Assembly: GCA_946800325.1 (NCBI GenBank)
Contig: OX326958.1
Span: 754,001-818,000 of the forward strand
DNA: 64,000 nt
Direction: 5' to 3'
Origin: Luzula sylvatica
Taxonomy: Eukaryota > Streptophyta > Magnoliopsida > Poales > Juncaceae
Part shown: positions 46,399 through 55,589 of the stretch, piece by piece
Layout: the number at the start of each line of letters is the position of its first letter
How positions within the stretch are numbered: the first letter of the stretch is position 1
The notes under the pieces: generated by a model
Databases searched by the model: none
Told to the model about the DNA's origin: nothing
The model's input: the letters and a program-made list of their open reading frames with translations, nothing else
Position numbers and translations under genes: made by a program

Positions 46399-47160
46399 GG
46401 CGCGAGCGATGTACACCGGCTATATACTCGATTCACGTAGCTGGAAGCGGCGGAAAAAGAACCGACCAAGGCAAGGCGGAGCAGTGAAGACCACTAGCGC
46501 GAGTGACGAACACCACAGAAGAGGAAAGAGGGATGCGAACTGCGCCTGCCCTAGAAGGAAAGAGAGAGAAGAAGCCGGTTATATACTCGGCTCGAGCAAA
46601 GGGATTCATAATCCCGGTTTATTAGAATAACCCGGAATAGGAATCCTGCTGCATGCAAAGGATTTTAGTTCTAGGATCTTCAAATCCGAGAACTTAATTC
46701 CAGATCTCAATCAACAGCATATTATCGTGTAATAGACTAGTATTTATCCTTATTTCTTTGATGCAATCAGCAAACTCATGTAAATAACCGTTTATATTAA
46801 TAAAAATATGTGGAAGAGGGATATTAAGCCCTCTCCATAAAACTCAAAAAAAATAAAAAATATTGTGGAAAAATGAGGAAATATGATATAATTATCCTAT
46901 GTGATTTGTATACATATTTTTGTGGGTTCTACGTATTTTTCCACAACACAAATTTGATTCCTTCGATTGAACTTCAGCATTTTTAAAATAAAAAAATTTA
47001 TTCAAGAGATTTGTATTATTTTTTATTCTTTATCAAATTGAGCTTTTCATAGATTGGGCATTTTCTTTTTTCTATCCTTTTAGAATCATTTGATTTTGTA
47101 GAATGTTCATGTTAAGAGTTTCATTTGTTTTCATGTTCAGAAAGCAAATGTTTTTTTTGC

Positions 47161-47516
47161 TAGTCACAATTGTTGTTGATGAGACCCAAATTGTGTTGAA
47201 CTTGTATATTTTTTGGTCATTCTAAAAATCAAGTCAAAATCACATATGAAAATCCTCCAAATAATGTTTATACAGAACTAGCTACCGGAAAATTTTTTTG
47301 AAACTATGCAATAACATATGAAAGTCCTCCGAAATAATTTCATTGAGGATATGTATGTCACTCGATGGAAATAGTACCTTAATGCAATAAAATATTTTGT
47401 ATGTATTATAAAATAATATTTAGCACAATAATATAGTTAATATTTATAACAAAGTATTATTATATGTGTATTACAAAATATTACATCCATATATAATAAA
47501 ATAATATATGTCTGTG
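47161..47516. other. Spacer between duplication units
   Basis: AT-rich with several aaaatatt repeats. No gene or element boundary is recognised. Confidence 0.45.
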
Positions 47517-47582
47517 ATAGAACAAATAATGTGTACATATGTGTAACAAACAGTACATCTGTATAAATCATAAATCTTAAAA

Positions 47583-47867
47583 GAGTAGTGATGTATGACC
47601 CCTAGATCTCTCCTCCACACCTCTTGATGACGTGATAATTTTTTTAAATCTTAATTATATATCATAATTTATGATTTAATACTATAATTTATGACTTAAC
47701 TATTTTAGTTTATGGTTTGATATTTCATGAAAGTGTCAAATCATAAATTAAAATGTGTCAAATCATAAATTAAGATGTTAATTTTTAAGATGTTAAATTT
47801 TATTCACGTCATCAAACTTCATATAGAAGAGTTTGGGGTATGTCCAACATTTTCCATCTTAAAATAG
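47583..47867. mobile_element. Small insert in unit B, possible MITE
   Basis: Compared with unit A this 285-bp segment is extra. It is bracketed by atcttaaaa (ending at 47582 and 47876), a possible 9-bp target duplication. Its ends, with gatgtatgacccc at the left and gggtatgtccaacattt at the right, are loosely inverted. It contains two copies of gtcaaatcataaattaa. Confidence 0.55.
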
Positions 47868-48179
47868 TATATGATACATTGATAGTACCACATTTCTAGT
47901 TGAACTTCTAATTGTTCAATTTTTTATATTGATATGTAGCTTACAAGTTACAAGTCTAGTTGAATTTTTAATTGTTGACTGCGTTCAAGACAGGCAATAT
48001 TATTGACAAAAAAATATTCTTTATATATAATTATCACATTTATTTATAAAATTATAAAATACCCATCACAAACCGTTAAACGTCTTATAACCACAAAATG
48101 AATTCCTAAACGACAATAAAAAAAAATGCTTACTCTTGATCTCAACAAAATATTAGAAATATTTGCAACATTTCCAAAC

Positions 48180-48811
48180 TTATCTATAAAAAAATTGGTC
48201 GTAACTGCCGTCGTGATATACGTACGGAAATTGGTACGAGTATTGGTACGGATAAATCGTCGGCTGTACATTACTCGCGGATTCGCCTTGTTTGTTCGCG
48301 TCTCCTTTATTTTCTTTTTTTTCATCTCCTGATGTTGCAACGCTGATCAGATCGGCATAACCCAATTTTCTTCTGAGAAGAGTTGTTAGACTGATCACGT
48401 CCGTCCCGTCACCGATCACGACTAGCTTATCACCATCTAATGCAACGGATAGAATACCTGTTAAGAAATTATTACAAAATAAACTCATCAGAATTAGATA
48501 TTTATGCGCGTAAATTAAAGGCTCGTTTAGCATGCTAAATTTGGAGCCTTGTCTTTTTATTTACCGTCCATGGTGACAGCAGTTTTTAGTGCTTTTGCGC
48601 GCTTTTTTGCATCATCCAGTGACAGCTTAACTACCATCTTTTGCTGCAAAAATGAAGAAATATTATTAATTAAATGATCAGCATAGAAAATTATATGTAT
48701 TGAGAAATTTAAATTTGATAATTTTGTTCGCGCATTTTATGTTATAATTTCTTGAATTTCTAATACACAAGAAAAGAGTTTCATTAGGGAAGGATCACAA
48801 ACCTTAGCCAT
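48180..48811 (-). CDS. HMA-domain protein 2 (duplicate of protein 1), 3 exons
   Basis: Exons 48803-48811 (Met-Ala-Lys), 48565-48643 and 48180-48457, introns of 159 and 107 bp, 121 residues. Exon lengths (9, 79, 278 nt) and splice sites are identical to gene 1. The protein differs at a handful of positions (for example KTAVTMDG for KAAATMNG, ATS for VAS, ANKQGES for ENKQGEY, YHDG for YQDG). It too lacks HMA cysteines and a CaaX box. Intron 1 is shorter than in gene 1, and the leader has a 36-bp insertion after the start-codon region. Both copies look functional, so the duplication is recent or both are retained by selection; a dN/dS test would tell which. Confidence 0.88.
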
Positions 48812-48926
48812 TAAGAATTATATCGACAACGATGAAGGAACTAATTTATGAGGATTATAGTTGAATTGAGGTGGTTAATTAAGTAAACTGGTTTGATAAG
48901 TGAAGAGATACACTATATGGATGAGG

Positions 48927-48936
48927 GTTTTATAGG
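48927..48936 (-). promoter_or_regulatory. TATA box of HMA gene 2
   Basis: The minus strand reads cctataaaac, about 116 bp upstream of the start codon. The extra distance relative to gene 1 comes from the leader insertion. Confidence 0.55.
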
Positions 48937-49000
48937 AGATGAGGTGGTTATTGTGAAAGAAGGAAGCAGGAAGCAGAGCGAGAAAGACCCGCTCAAATCA

Positions 49001-49006
49001 AGTCAA
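49001..49006 (-). promoter_or_regulatory. W-box upstream of HMA gene 2
   Basis: TTGACT on the minus strand, 190 bp before the start codon, in the segment duplicated from gene 1. Confidence 0.45.
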
Positions 49007-49436
49007 CCTACCAAGTCCTCCTGCCCAGACCCACTGGCCACTACAAATAGAAAACAATACGATCATAGAGAATTTGGAGACGCATTTTTTCATTACTTTA
49101 CATTATGAGGTCATTTACTGTGGCCCCCCATAAATGAGAGGGCTCATATACATCTCTAATTTGTACCCACTCAATTGTATTAAGTGTTAATTAAAAATAT
49201 TAATTATGTTGATAACTAATACAATTATATTAACTGTTAATTACATCGTAATCAACTGTTAATTAAAAACCCAATTAATAATTAATTGAAAATATGAATA
49301 CAAATTGGAGAGGACAATCAAAACCACACTCCACTCTAACATCATAGTGATGGCATGTTGAATTGTGGGGTGAGTTTATGGGGCACGGTAAAATTTCCCA
49401 TACATTATTATGGGTGCTTATGTCACACACACTTTC

Positions 49437-49486
49437 TAGAAAGGGTAGTGTGTGTGTGTGTGGGTGTGGTGGGTGGGGGGGTTGTA
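49437..49486. repeat. GT/GGGT-rich simple repeat
   Basis: A (tg)n run at about 49447 passes into gggtgtggtgggtggggggg, a guanine-rich tract able in principle to form a G-quadruplex. Confidence 0.7.
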
Positions 49487-49540
49487 CTAGGGGTTGTCAA
49501 ACATTTTCCTTCTTTAAAATAATTTGGATATTAAAGACAA

Positions 49541-49795
49541 GCCATATACAGTACTAGAGAACACTTTATATTCCCTAATTAATGATTAATTAGTTAGGAA
49601 ATAATTAAAAAAAGACATTTCATTAACAGTTAATTAATATATAATTAAAATACATATACATTAACACTTCTTAATTAATATTAATTAGCTGTTAATCGGT
49701 TGTATTTTTTAATTATTATGTTAATTAATCATCAATTAATGGTTAATTGGTAATATAAATAATGTGATGGAAAAATGAGAAGGTATGGTATAATC
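49541..49795. repeat. AT-rich MITE-like repeat, copy 2
   Basis: It begins ccatatacagtactagagaa, has a core of aattaatgattaatt blocks, and ends gatggaaaaatgagaaggta plus tggtataat. It corresponds to the copy in unit A that the LINE interrupts. Confidence 0.5.
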
Positions 49796-49987
49796 TTATT
49801 AAAAATAGTAACATGTATTACTTGTTTTAATTCTCCATTTTCATTAATTATTATTTTATCCATTCCAATTATTTCTCTTTTTCTCTCTCTCATTAATTAC
49901 CTTGTAATTTGAATTGATTCCTTTAGTTGATTTTCTAATGGTCGATAATTTGATCTTCTTCGTTGAACTTTACCATATGTAATTGAG

Positions 49988-50238
49988 GTCATATACTGTA
50001 CCCCTCTATTTTTCCACATCTTCTATATTCCTAATTGATGATTAATTAGCACGGTCATTAACAAAAGTACATCGATTAACAGTTAATCAATTTATAATTA
50101 AAATACATCTAAATTAACAATTCTTAATTAATATCAATTAACTGTTAATCGGATGTATTTTTGTTAACGACCATACTAATTAATCACCAATTAATGATTA
50201 ATGTGGTGGGAGAACGAGGAGGTATGGTATAATTATCC
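49988..50238. repeat. AT-rich MITE-like repeat, copy 3
   Basis: The left end atatactgtacccctctatt, then tttccac, and the right end gtgggagaacgaggaggtat, then ggtataat, are imperfect inverted repeats around an aattaatgattaatt-rich core. It is the most complete copy of the family here. Confidence 0.55.
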
Positions 50239-50369
50239 TATGTAATTTGGGTTATACATATTTTTGTGGGTTCTACATATTTTTCCACAACACAAATTTG
50301 ATTCCTTCGTTGTACTTCAGCATTTTTTAAATAATTTTTTTTTGTTCAAGAGATATGTATTACTTTTTA

Positions 50370-51154
50370 GGGAAGCGTTATTTCTAGAGCTGATATTTTT
50401 GAATCCAGAGCAATTATATTAAAATCCCCAAAATACCTTTTTCTAATCATGGAATGTATTGATAAGACTCTCATATATTAATTTCTTAACTATATATATA
50501 TCTTAATTAATCTGTTATAAATAAAAACTAACATCAACTTAAATAATTAAAGATTTATCTTGGTCCATCACATTCACTATATTTGACTTAACATCAATGT
50601 ACGTAACATATCTTCATTTAGATGAATGAAAAAAAAATCAAAACAATAAAAATATTGGAACCAATAAAAATATTCATTCATACAAAATAACATCTTTCTC
50701 AAATCTAAATTTACTAAAACTAATTAAACTAACTCGATATAAAAAAAAAGTCCAATGATCTTCTTTGACCCATAGATAATCTTACAGGCGTCTTTGACGT
50801 CCAATAATGAAAATCTGCATTATAAAATTATAATAAAACAAATAAAATAAAACTTGTAATTATTTAGAAAATGCAATTCCAGACTAATTTATATACTTAT
50901 AATTTAAAATCTTCACATTATTTAGACATGTAATTTATGATTTAACATAAATAATAATACTTCAAATTTAAGAGGTATTATTCGATTCTAAATAATTTGT
51001 ATACTTATAAAACTTGTAATTATATACTTATAATCTAAATGAAGGTTTGTTATGTATATTGATGTTAAGTCAAATATAGAGAATATGATGGACCAAGATA
51101 AATCTTTAATTAGTTAAGTTGATGTTAGTTTTTATTTTTAACAGATTAATTAAG

Positions 51155-51185
<31 letters not shown>

Positions 51186-51302
51186 ACAAATTAATTTATG
51201 AGAGTCTTATCAATACATTCCATGATTAGAAAAGGATATTTTGGAGATTTTGATATAGTTGCTCTAGATTCAGAAATATCAGCTCTAGAAATAGCGATTC
51301 CC
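50370..51302. mobile_element. MULE-like element with ~255-bp terminal inverted repeats, 933 bp
   Basis: The arms at 50370-50622 and 51032-51302 are near-perfect inverted copies. The outer ends read gggaagcgttatttctagag (left) and, reverse complemented, gggaatcgctatttctagag (right). Perfect 9-bp direct repeats, tacttttta, flank it at 50361-50369 and 51303-51311. Unit A at about 47010 shows the uninterrupted site. The 9-bp duplication and long TIRs fit a Mutator-like element; the spacer of about 410 bp has no coding capacity. The right arm is longer because of an (AT)n run at 51152-51181. Transcribed, the arms would form a long hairpin. Confidence 0.92.
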
Positions 51303-51430
51303 TACTTTTTATTCTTTATCAAATTAAGCTTTTCATATATTGGGCATTTTTTTCTGATCCTTCTAGAATCATTTGATTGTGTAGAATGTTCATGTTAAGA
51401 GTTTCATTTGTTTTCATGTTCAGAAAGCAA

Positions 51431-51819
51431 AAAAAAATTTTGCTTCCCTGACAAGAAATTGTAAAAAAACTATTCCTATTTCACTACCAAGTTGTTTTGT
51501 CTTGTTTTCACATTAATACCTTTGCAACTCACCCACTTATCCCCAATAGGAAAAACACCATTAATTTTATAAGTTGTTTTTAGTAAAACCAGTCTCAATT
51601 TTCACAGTATCTCCGATTTGCATTTTTTTACGAAGAACTTAAAACTTCCCAAATTGTCGATACTTATATATATGAGAGAATTATCTCTTATTGAATTGGT
51701 ACCAGCAACAACTGTTAGTTCGGTACCAACTGTTAGTTCGGTACCAACTGTTAGTTAAATATCAGTTATGTCTCAGTGAGTTGAATCCCACCTGAAATAT
51801 GCACAAAAAAAAAATTATT
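51431..51819. other. Intergenic, with a short tandem repeat
   Basis: gttagttcggtaccaact is repeated in tandem at 51715-51755 (two full copies and a partial). No gene seen. Confidence 0.6.
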
Positions 51820-52323
51820 TATTAAAATTAATGTTTTTTTAATTAATAGTATTATTAGGGCAGGATGATATTCATTGTATTTGTATGTGAATGTGAGATA
51901 TATGTGTCTATTAGATAGAATAGAATTATCTAGATAAACCAAGAGTTATATTGAGAGGGTGCATGTGATATATAAATGCAACCCATCTCATATGTTTTTT
52001 AGAGAGAGAAAAAATACAGTAAGGAGTAGAGAAAATTATCTCACCCTTATCTCGAAATATTCTATCTATATATTATTGAGTGTGCACATCTTGGTGTATG
52101 TATGTATCTATTCTTTTATATGTGTCTTTTGGGAGGACTGCATTATTATCCAATTAAGAAAAGAAAAAAAAAACTTTCACCATAAACCTCTCGTCAGAAA
52201 CTCTCCGTGCTTTATCTTCTGTGTGATATATTATTAAATTTTGATATCTATCTCCCAATTTCAATCTCCCAAATTTTCTCCCAGATAAATTAATATAAAA
52301 TAAACCCCAAAATTCCAACAAAT

Positions 52324-52335
52324 TGGTATCAGAGC
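52324..52335 (+). promoter_or_regulatory. Primer-binding site, initiator methionine tRNA
   Basis: tggtatcagagc is the standard complement of the plant initiator tRNA-Met 3' end and lies 3 bp after the 5' LTR. Confidence 0.9.
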
Positions 52336-52350
52336 GATGGTTATCGAGCG

Positions 52351-52550
52351 ACGGTAATCGAGTTTAGTAGAAGTCGGAGAAGGAGTCACCAAGACAACCA
52401 AGGAAGTTACGTATTTGGGCTCATACGAACTTCACTACTCATTTTCGAATTATCGAGTTTAGTAGAAGTCAGAGAAGGAGATCACCAAGACAACCAAGGA
52501 AGTTACGTATTTGGACTCCCATAAACTTCACAACTCATTATCGATTACCG
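52351..52550 (+). repeat. ~100-bp tandem duplication inside the small LTR element
   Basis: The segment from atcgagtttagtagaagtc through ccaaggaagttacgtatttg to cttcac..ctcattt is present twice in succession (starting near 52357 and 52453) with a few substitutions. Confidence 0.85.
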
Positions 52551-53351
52551 TATTTTGCTTTTTTGGAATAGGAGAAGGCCACGACAATCCAAGACGGTGT
52601 GTCCGGGTTCCCACAAATTTTGCATCTCAATTTCGATGGAGAAAAATATAATTTTTTCTAGAATTATCATGAGCAATATTTGATCTCACATGGTCAATGA
52701 AAAATATTAGAAGCAAAAGAAATTGTCAATGGCATGGGCAAGACGAAAAAAGAAGTCAATTTCGACAGAAAAAAACGATCCGAAAAAACGATCCGGAAAG
52801 AGGACGATTCGGAAAAAGGCAATTCGAAAAAGATGATTCGGAAATGGACGATTCGAAAAAAAAAAAGTCGATTCGAAGAAAAAAAGAGTTTAGAAGGGGA
52901 AAGAAGATACGACGAACATGACGAAAGAAATTACGGAGAGGTATCGGAAAAAAAATATTAAGGAAGAGTATCGACAACAAAAATAAAATAACGAAAAAAT
53001 ATTAAGGGGGAGTATTAAAATTAATGTTTTTTTTTAATTAATAGTATTATTAGGGTATGATGATATTCAATGTATTTGTATGTGAATATGAGATATAGAT
53101 GGCTATTAGATAGAATATAAGTATCTATATAAACCAAGAGTTGTATTGAGATGGTGTATGTGATCTATAAATGCAACTTATCTCATATTGTTTTAGAGAG
53201 AGAAAATCTCCAGCAAAAAAGAGAGAAAAATTCTGTGAGAAATTAGAGTAAGGAGTAGAGAAAATTATCTCACATTTATCTCGAAATATTGTATTTATAT
53301 ATTATTAAGCGTGCACCTTTTGATGTTTGTGTCTATCTATTATTTTATATG

Positions 53352-54299
53352 AGTAATGATAGGAACCATACATATTTCCCCATTTCTTTCTCCGAATCTG
53401 ACGTGGCCCAAATTGGTGTGCCATGTCACTTAAATTATTCCCCTTCACAAAAACATATCTTAAAAATCTAAATTTATTTCGAAAGAGAAGAGAGAGAGAA
53501 GAAGAAGGCGGATCTCCCGAAAACAGAGAGAACGCACGAAAGGAGAAAACGGCAAGACCACCAGTTCGCACGAGATGAACGGAAAAAATGTTACTCTCAC
53601 GGTGTTTATTTCTACGACCTTACTCTTTTAACTGAAATTAGGGATAGATTAGGATTTTTTACTTGAATTTATATTTTTTTTCTTGAAGTATGCGGATTTT
53701 GATTATCATGTATAATTCCAGTTTTTTCATGTATATTTCAATTAAACTATAGATTTTCGGTTTTCATCATTTTTAATCTATATTTCATGTTTCTCCTCAT
53801 GTATCCCAATGTAATCCCTTTTTCAAGTGTACGATCAATAACCCAATATTATCCCATTCAGGATTTTTAGATCTGAAAATTTCAATTATCATCCCAATTT
53901 TTAAATTTTCAGTTTTCCAATTAGGATTATACCTTCTTTTTTTTCAATTTAACATTTATGTTGAAATAATGTTTAGGTATTGTGGAATTGGGGTGTAATT
54001 ATTGATTTTTCGAAATGAATATTTAGTTATTCTGAAATTAAGGCTTTCCATCTAACATGCATTCATTTGCAGAGATAAACTGGACGGAAAACCCAACAAG
54101 GCCTTGAAGTGCTCTCTCGCCTCGCTATTGTTTGGCAAGAACTACTCTCTCTTTCATGATAATGGTAGACTGAGGCCGATCGAGAAACATCGAAATGGTT
54201 AATTGGTGATTTTATGTAATTGGGCTGACTAAATTTGTTTTTCAGGATATGAATATTTGAAAGCAGATGAGTTTATGAGGGTTGTGAATTGAATCTGAA
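53352..54299. other. Possible decayed gene fragment: leader, intron, exon
   Basis: 53475-53580 is an AG-rich, leader-like stretch. 53640-54072 is T-rich and intron-like, ending in atttgcag. 54073-54200 reads as a short open segment (KLDGKPNKALKCSLASLLFG, then KNYSLFHDNGRLRPIEKHRNG, stop). I recognise no family, so this may be the first exons of a dead or captured host gene. Confidence 0.3.
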
Positions 54300-55050
54300 C
54301 TAGCTTTGTGCCCGCGCAATTGCGCGGGATGTTTTTTATATAATTATTTAAATAAAATTAACACGCATGCGTTTGAACTAAATAAATCTAATCATGATAT
54401 ATTAACAAATATCATGATGTCAATAGATGCATAAGGTTCATGAAATTAGTCTATCGCAGATATTAGTTTCTAATATAATTTGTATAAATAGCATTTGTTT
54501 AGGTGTTTCTAAAATCGATTAATATAATCATGACATATTCGCAAATTTTAATATGTATGTAAAATAGGAAACAAAGACCAAATGTAAAATAAGGAAAAAT
54601 GATCAAAATTTTAAAAAAAGATCAAAATGTAAATAAAAAGGACCAAAATGTAAAAAAAATGACCAAATGTAAATTAGAACTAAAAAGGACCAAAATATAG
54701 ATAAAATGGACCAGAATATAAATAAAAAATATAAAAAAGGACAGAAATGTAAATAAGAAAGGACCAAAATGTTAATAAAAATGATCAAAATGTAAATTAA
54801 AACAAAAAGGACCAAAATGTAAATAAAAAGGACCAAAATATAAATTCAAAAATGTAAAAAAGGACCGAAATATAAATAAAAAGCACCGAAATGTAAATAA
54901 AAAGAACCAAAATAAAAATTAAAACTAAAAAGGACCAAAATATAAATAAAAAGGAGCAAAATGTAAATTAAAAAATATTTTTGTACACAAAAGCCCTTGA
55001 TGGCGTGGAGGCATAGAATTGCAAAAAATTTCTCTACTTTATACATAAGA
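54300..55050 (-). mobile_element. Non-autonomous Helitron, 751 bp
   Basis: On the minus strand the element starts TC (55050-55049, tcttatgtataaagtagag) and ends CTAG (54303-54300). A perfect 18-nt palindrome, cccgcgcaattgcgcggg, at 54311-54328 ends 7 nt before the CTAG. It sits between A (54299) and T (55051) as Helitrons do, with no target duplication. The interior is mostly a minisatellite, with no Rep/helicase. The 3' end is convincing; the 5' end is a good but less certain fit. Confidence 0.68.
54560..54975. repeat. Minisatellite of aaaaggaccaaaatgtaaat units
   Basis: About 18 degenerate copies of a unit of roughly 20 bp (aaaaaggaccaaaatgtaaat, with variants such as ggaccgaaatataaat). 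It lies inside the Helitron. Open frames on the minus strand rich in Phe/Ile/Leu are its translation. Confidence 0.88.
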
Positions 55051-55075
55051 TAAAAGTAATGCATAAAACTTGAAA

Positions 55076-55400
55076 TAAATTATCAACAGTCATAATCAAA
55101 ATATTGAAAATGACGAAATTACCCCTCAATGAATGTAGCTGAGTATTGTGGCCATTTTGAAGTAGTCTTCCGGGTATAATACTGATCTCCAACTCGTCGC
55201 ACTCAAAAACCATTCCATTCTGCCCAAAACGCGAAAGAAATTATCAACATTTAGAATCAAAATATTGTAAATGACGAAAATATTCCTCGCGGAATGCATC
55301 TGAGTATCGTGGACATTTTTATGTAGTCTTGTGGGTTTAATTTTGCTCTCTATCTCCCTCGCACTCAAAGCCATTCCATTCTGCCTGAACGAACTCGTTT
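55076..55400. repeat. 161-bp tandem duplication
   Basis: ttatcaaca..aatcaaaatattg, followed by aaatgacgaaa, a cctcgc-like stretch and cactcaaa.ccattccattctgcc, appears at 55080 and again at 55241. A degraded third start lies at about 55405. Confidence 0.8.
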
Positions 55401-55589
55401 TGGTTGCACAAATCATAACCAAAATCATGGTCTCTAGTCAGGATAAAATTACCATATTACCCTGGTCCTGCAAAGGTCCCGAATTTGTTTCTGTCTTTTC
55501 GATTTCCCGAAACATAGCAAAGTCCCAATGTTTTTCCGAATCTGGTGTACTTATGACAAATATTTCAAAAAATCCTGTCTTTTAAAAAA

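Larger units (their letters stand above)
44131..46852 (+). mobile_element. 5'-truncated LINE (non-LTR retrotransposon), 2.72 kb
   Basis: A perfect 16-bp target duplication, ataaaaaatattgtgg, lies at 44115-44130 and 46853-46868. The element begins inside ORF2 (ITLLPKKEGPTMAKDLRPIS), so it is 5'-truncated by incomplete reverse transcription. The 3' untranslated region (46279-46852) is GC-richer than the surroundings and holds a 60-bp tandem repeat. It ends in a stem-like aagagggatattaagccctc motif followed by an A-rich tail. The intact duplication and nearly open ORF2 point to a recent insertion. Confidence 0.95.
42446..47160. repeat. Segmental duplication unit A (HMA gene 1), split by a LINE
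   Basis: 42446-44130 plus 46869-47160 aligns with unit B (47515-51430). Shared landmarks are the tgatagaa..aataatgtgtacatatgtgtaac start, caagacaggcaatattattgac, the whole HMA gene with its introns, the gcaggaagcagagcga promoter segment, and the final ttcatgttaagagtttcatttg region. The LINE at 44131-46852 is absent from unit B. Confidence 0.88.
47515..51430. repeat. Segmental duplication unit B (HMA gene 2), split by a MULE-like element
   Basis: It aligns with unit A through the HMA gene, its promoter, and the region ending ttcatgttaagagtttcatttg. Unit B carries extra material not in A: a small insert at 47583-47867, a second AT-rich MITE-like copy near 49988-50238, and the 933-bp inverted-repeat element at 50370-51302. 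It lacks the LINE. Confidence 0.88.
51820..53351 (+). mobile_element. Small non-autonomous LTR retrotransposon (TRIM/LARD type)
   Basis: The 5' LTR is 51820-52320, ending ttccaaca. The primer-binding site tggtatcagagc (initiator-Met tRNA type) is at 52324-52335. The internal region is 52321-53012, followed by the purine tract aagggggag (about 53004-53012) and a 3' LTR from 53013. The 3' LTR aligns with the 5' LTR until about 53351, then is lost, so about 170 bp is missing. Both LTRs start tattaaaattaatg instead of the usual TG. The internal part has no gag or pol, only a purine-rich tract with gattcggaaa-like repeats and a Lys/Glu-rich open frame (52697-52921) of doubtful meaning. It must have depended on enzymes in trans. 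Confidence 0.88.

Noticed and set aside
49447..49486. Telomere-like or functional G-quadruplex element
   Set aside because: The tract is a short GT/G-rich simple repeat without the plant telomere unit; any quadruplex role is unsupported.
52697..52961. Lys/Arg/Glu-rich frames inside the small LTR element
   Set aside because: Two overlapping frames of a purine-rich repeat; no gag or other domain can be recognised.
54603..55064. Hydrophobic Phe/Ile/Leu-rich frames on the minus strand that mimic membrane proteins
   Set aside because: They are the complement of the ggaccaaaatgtaaat minisatellite in the Helitron.
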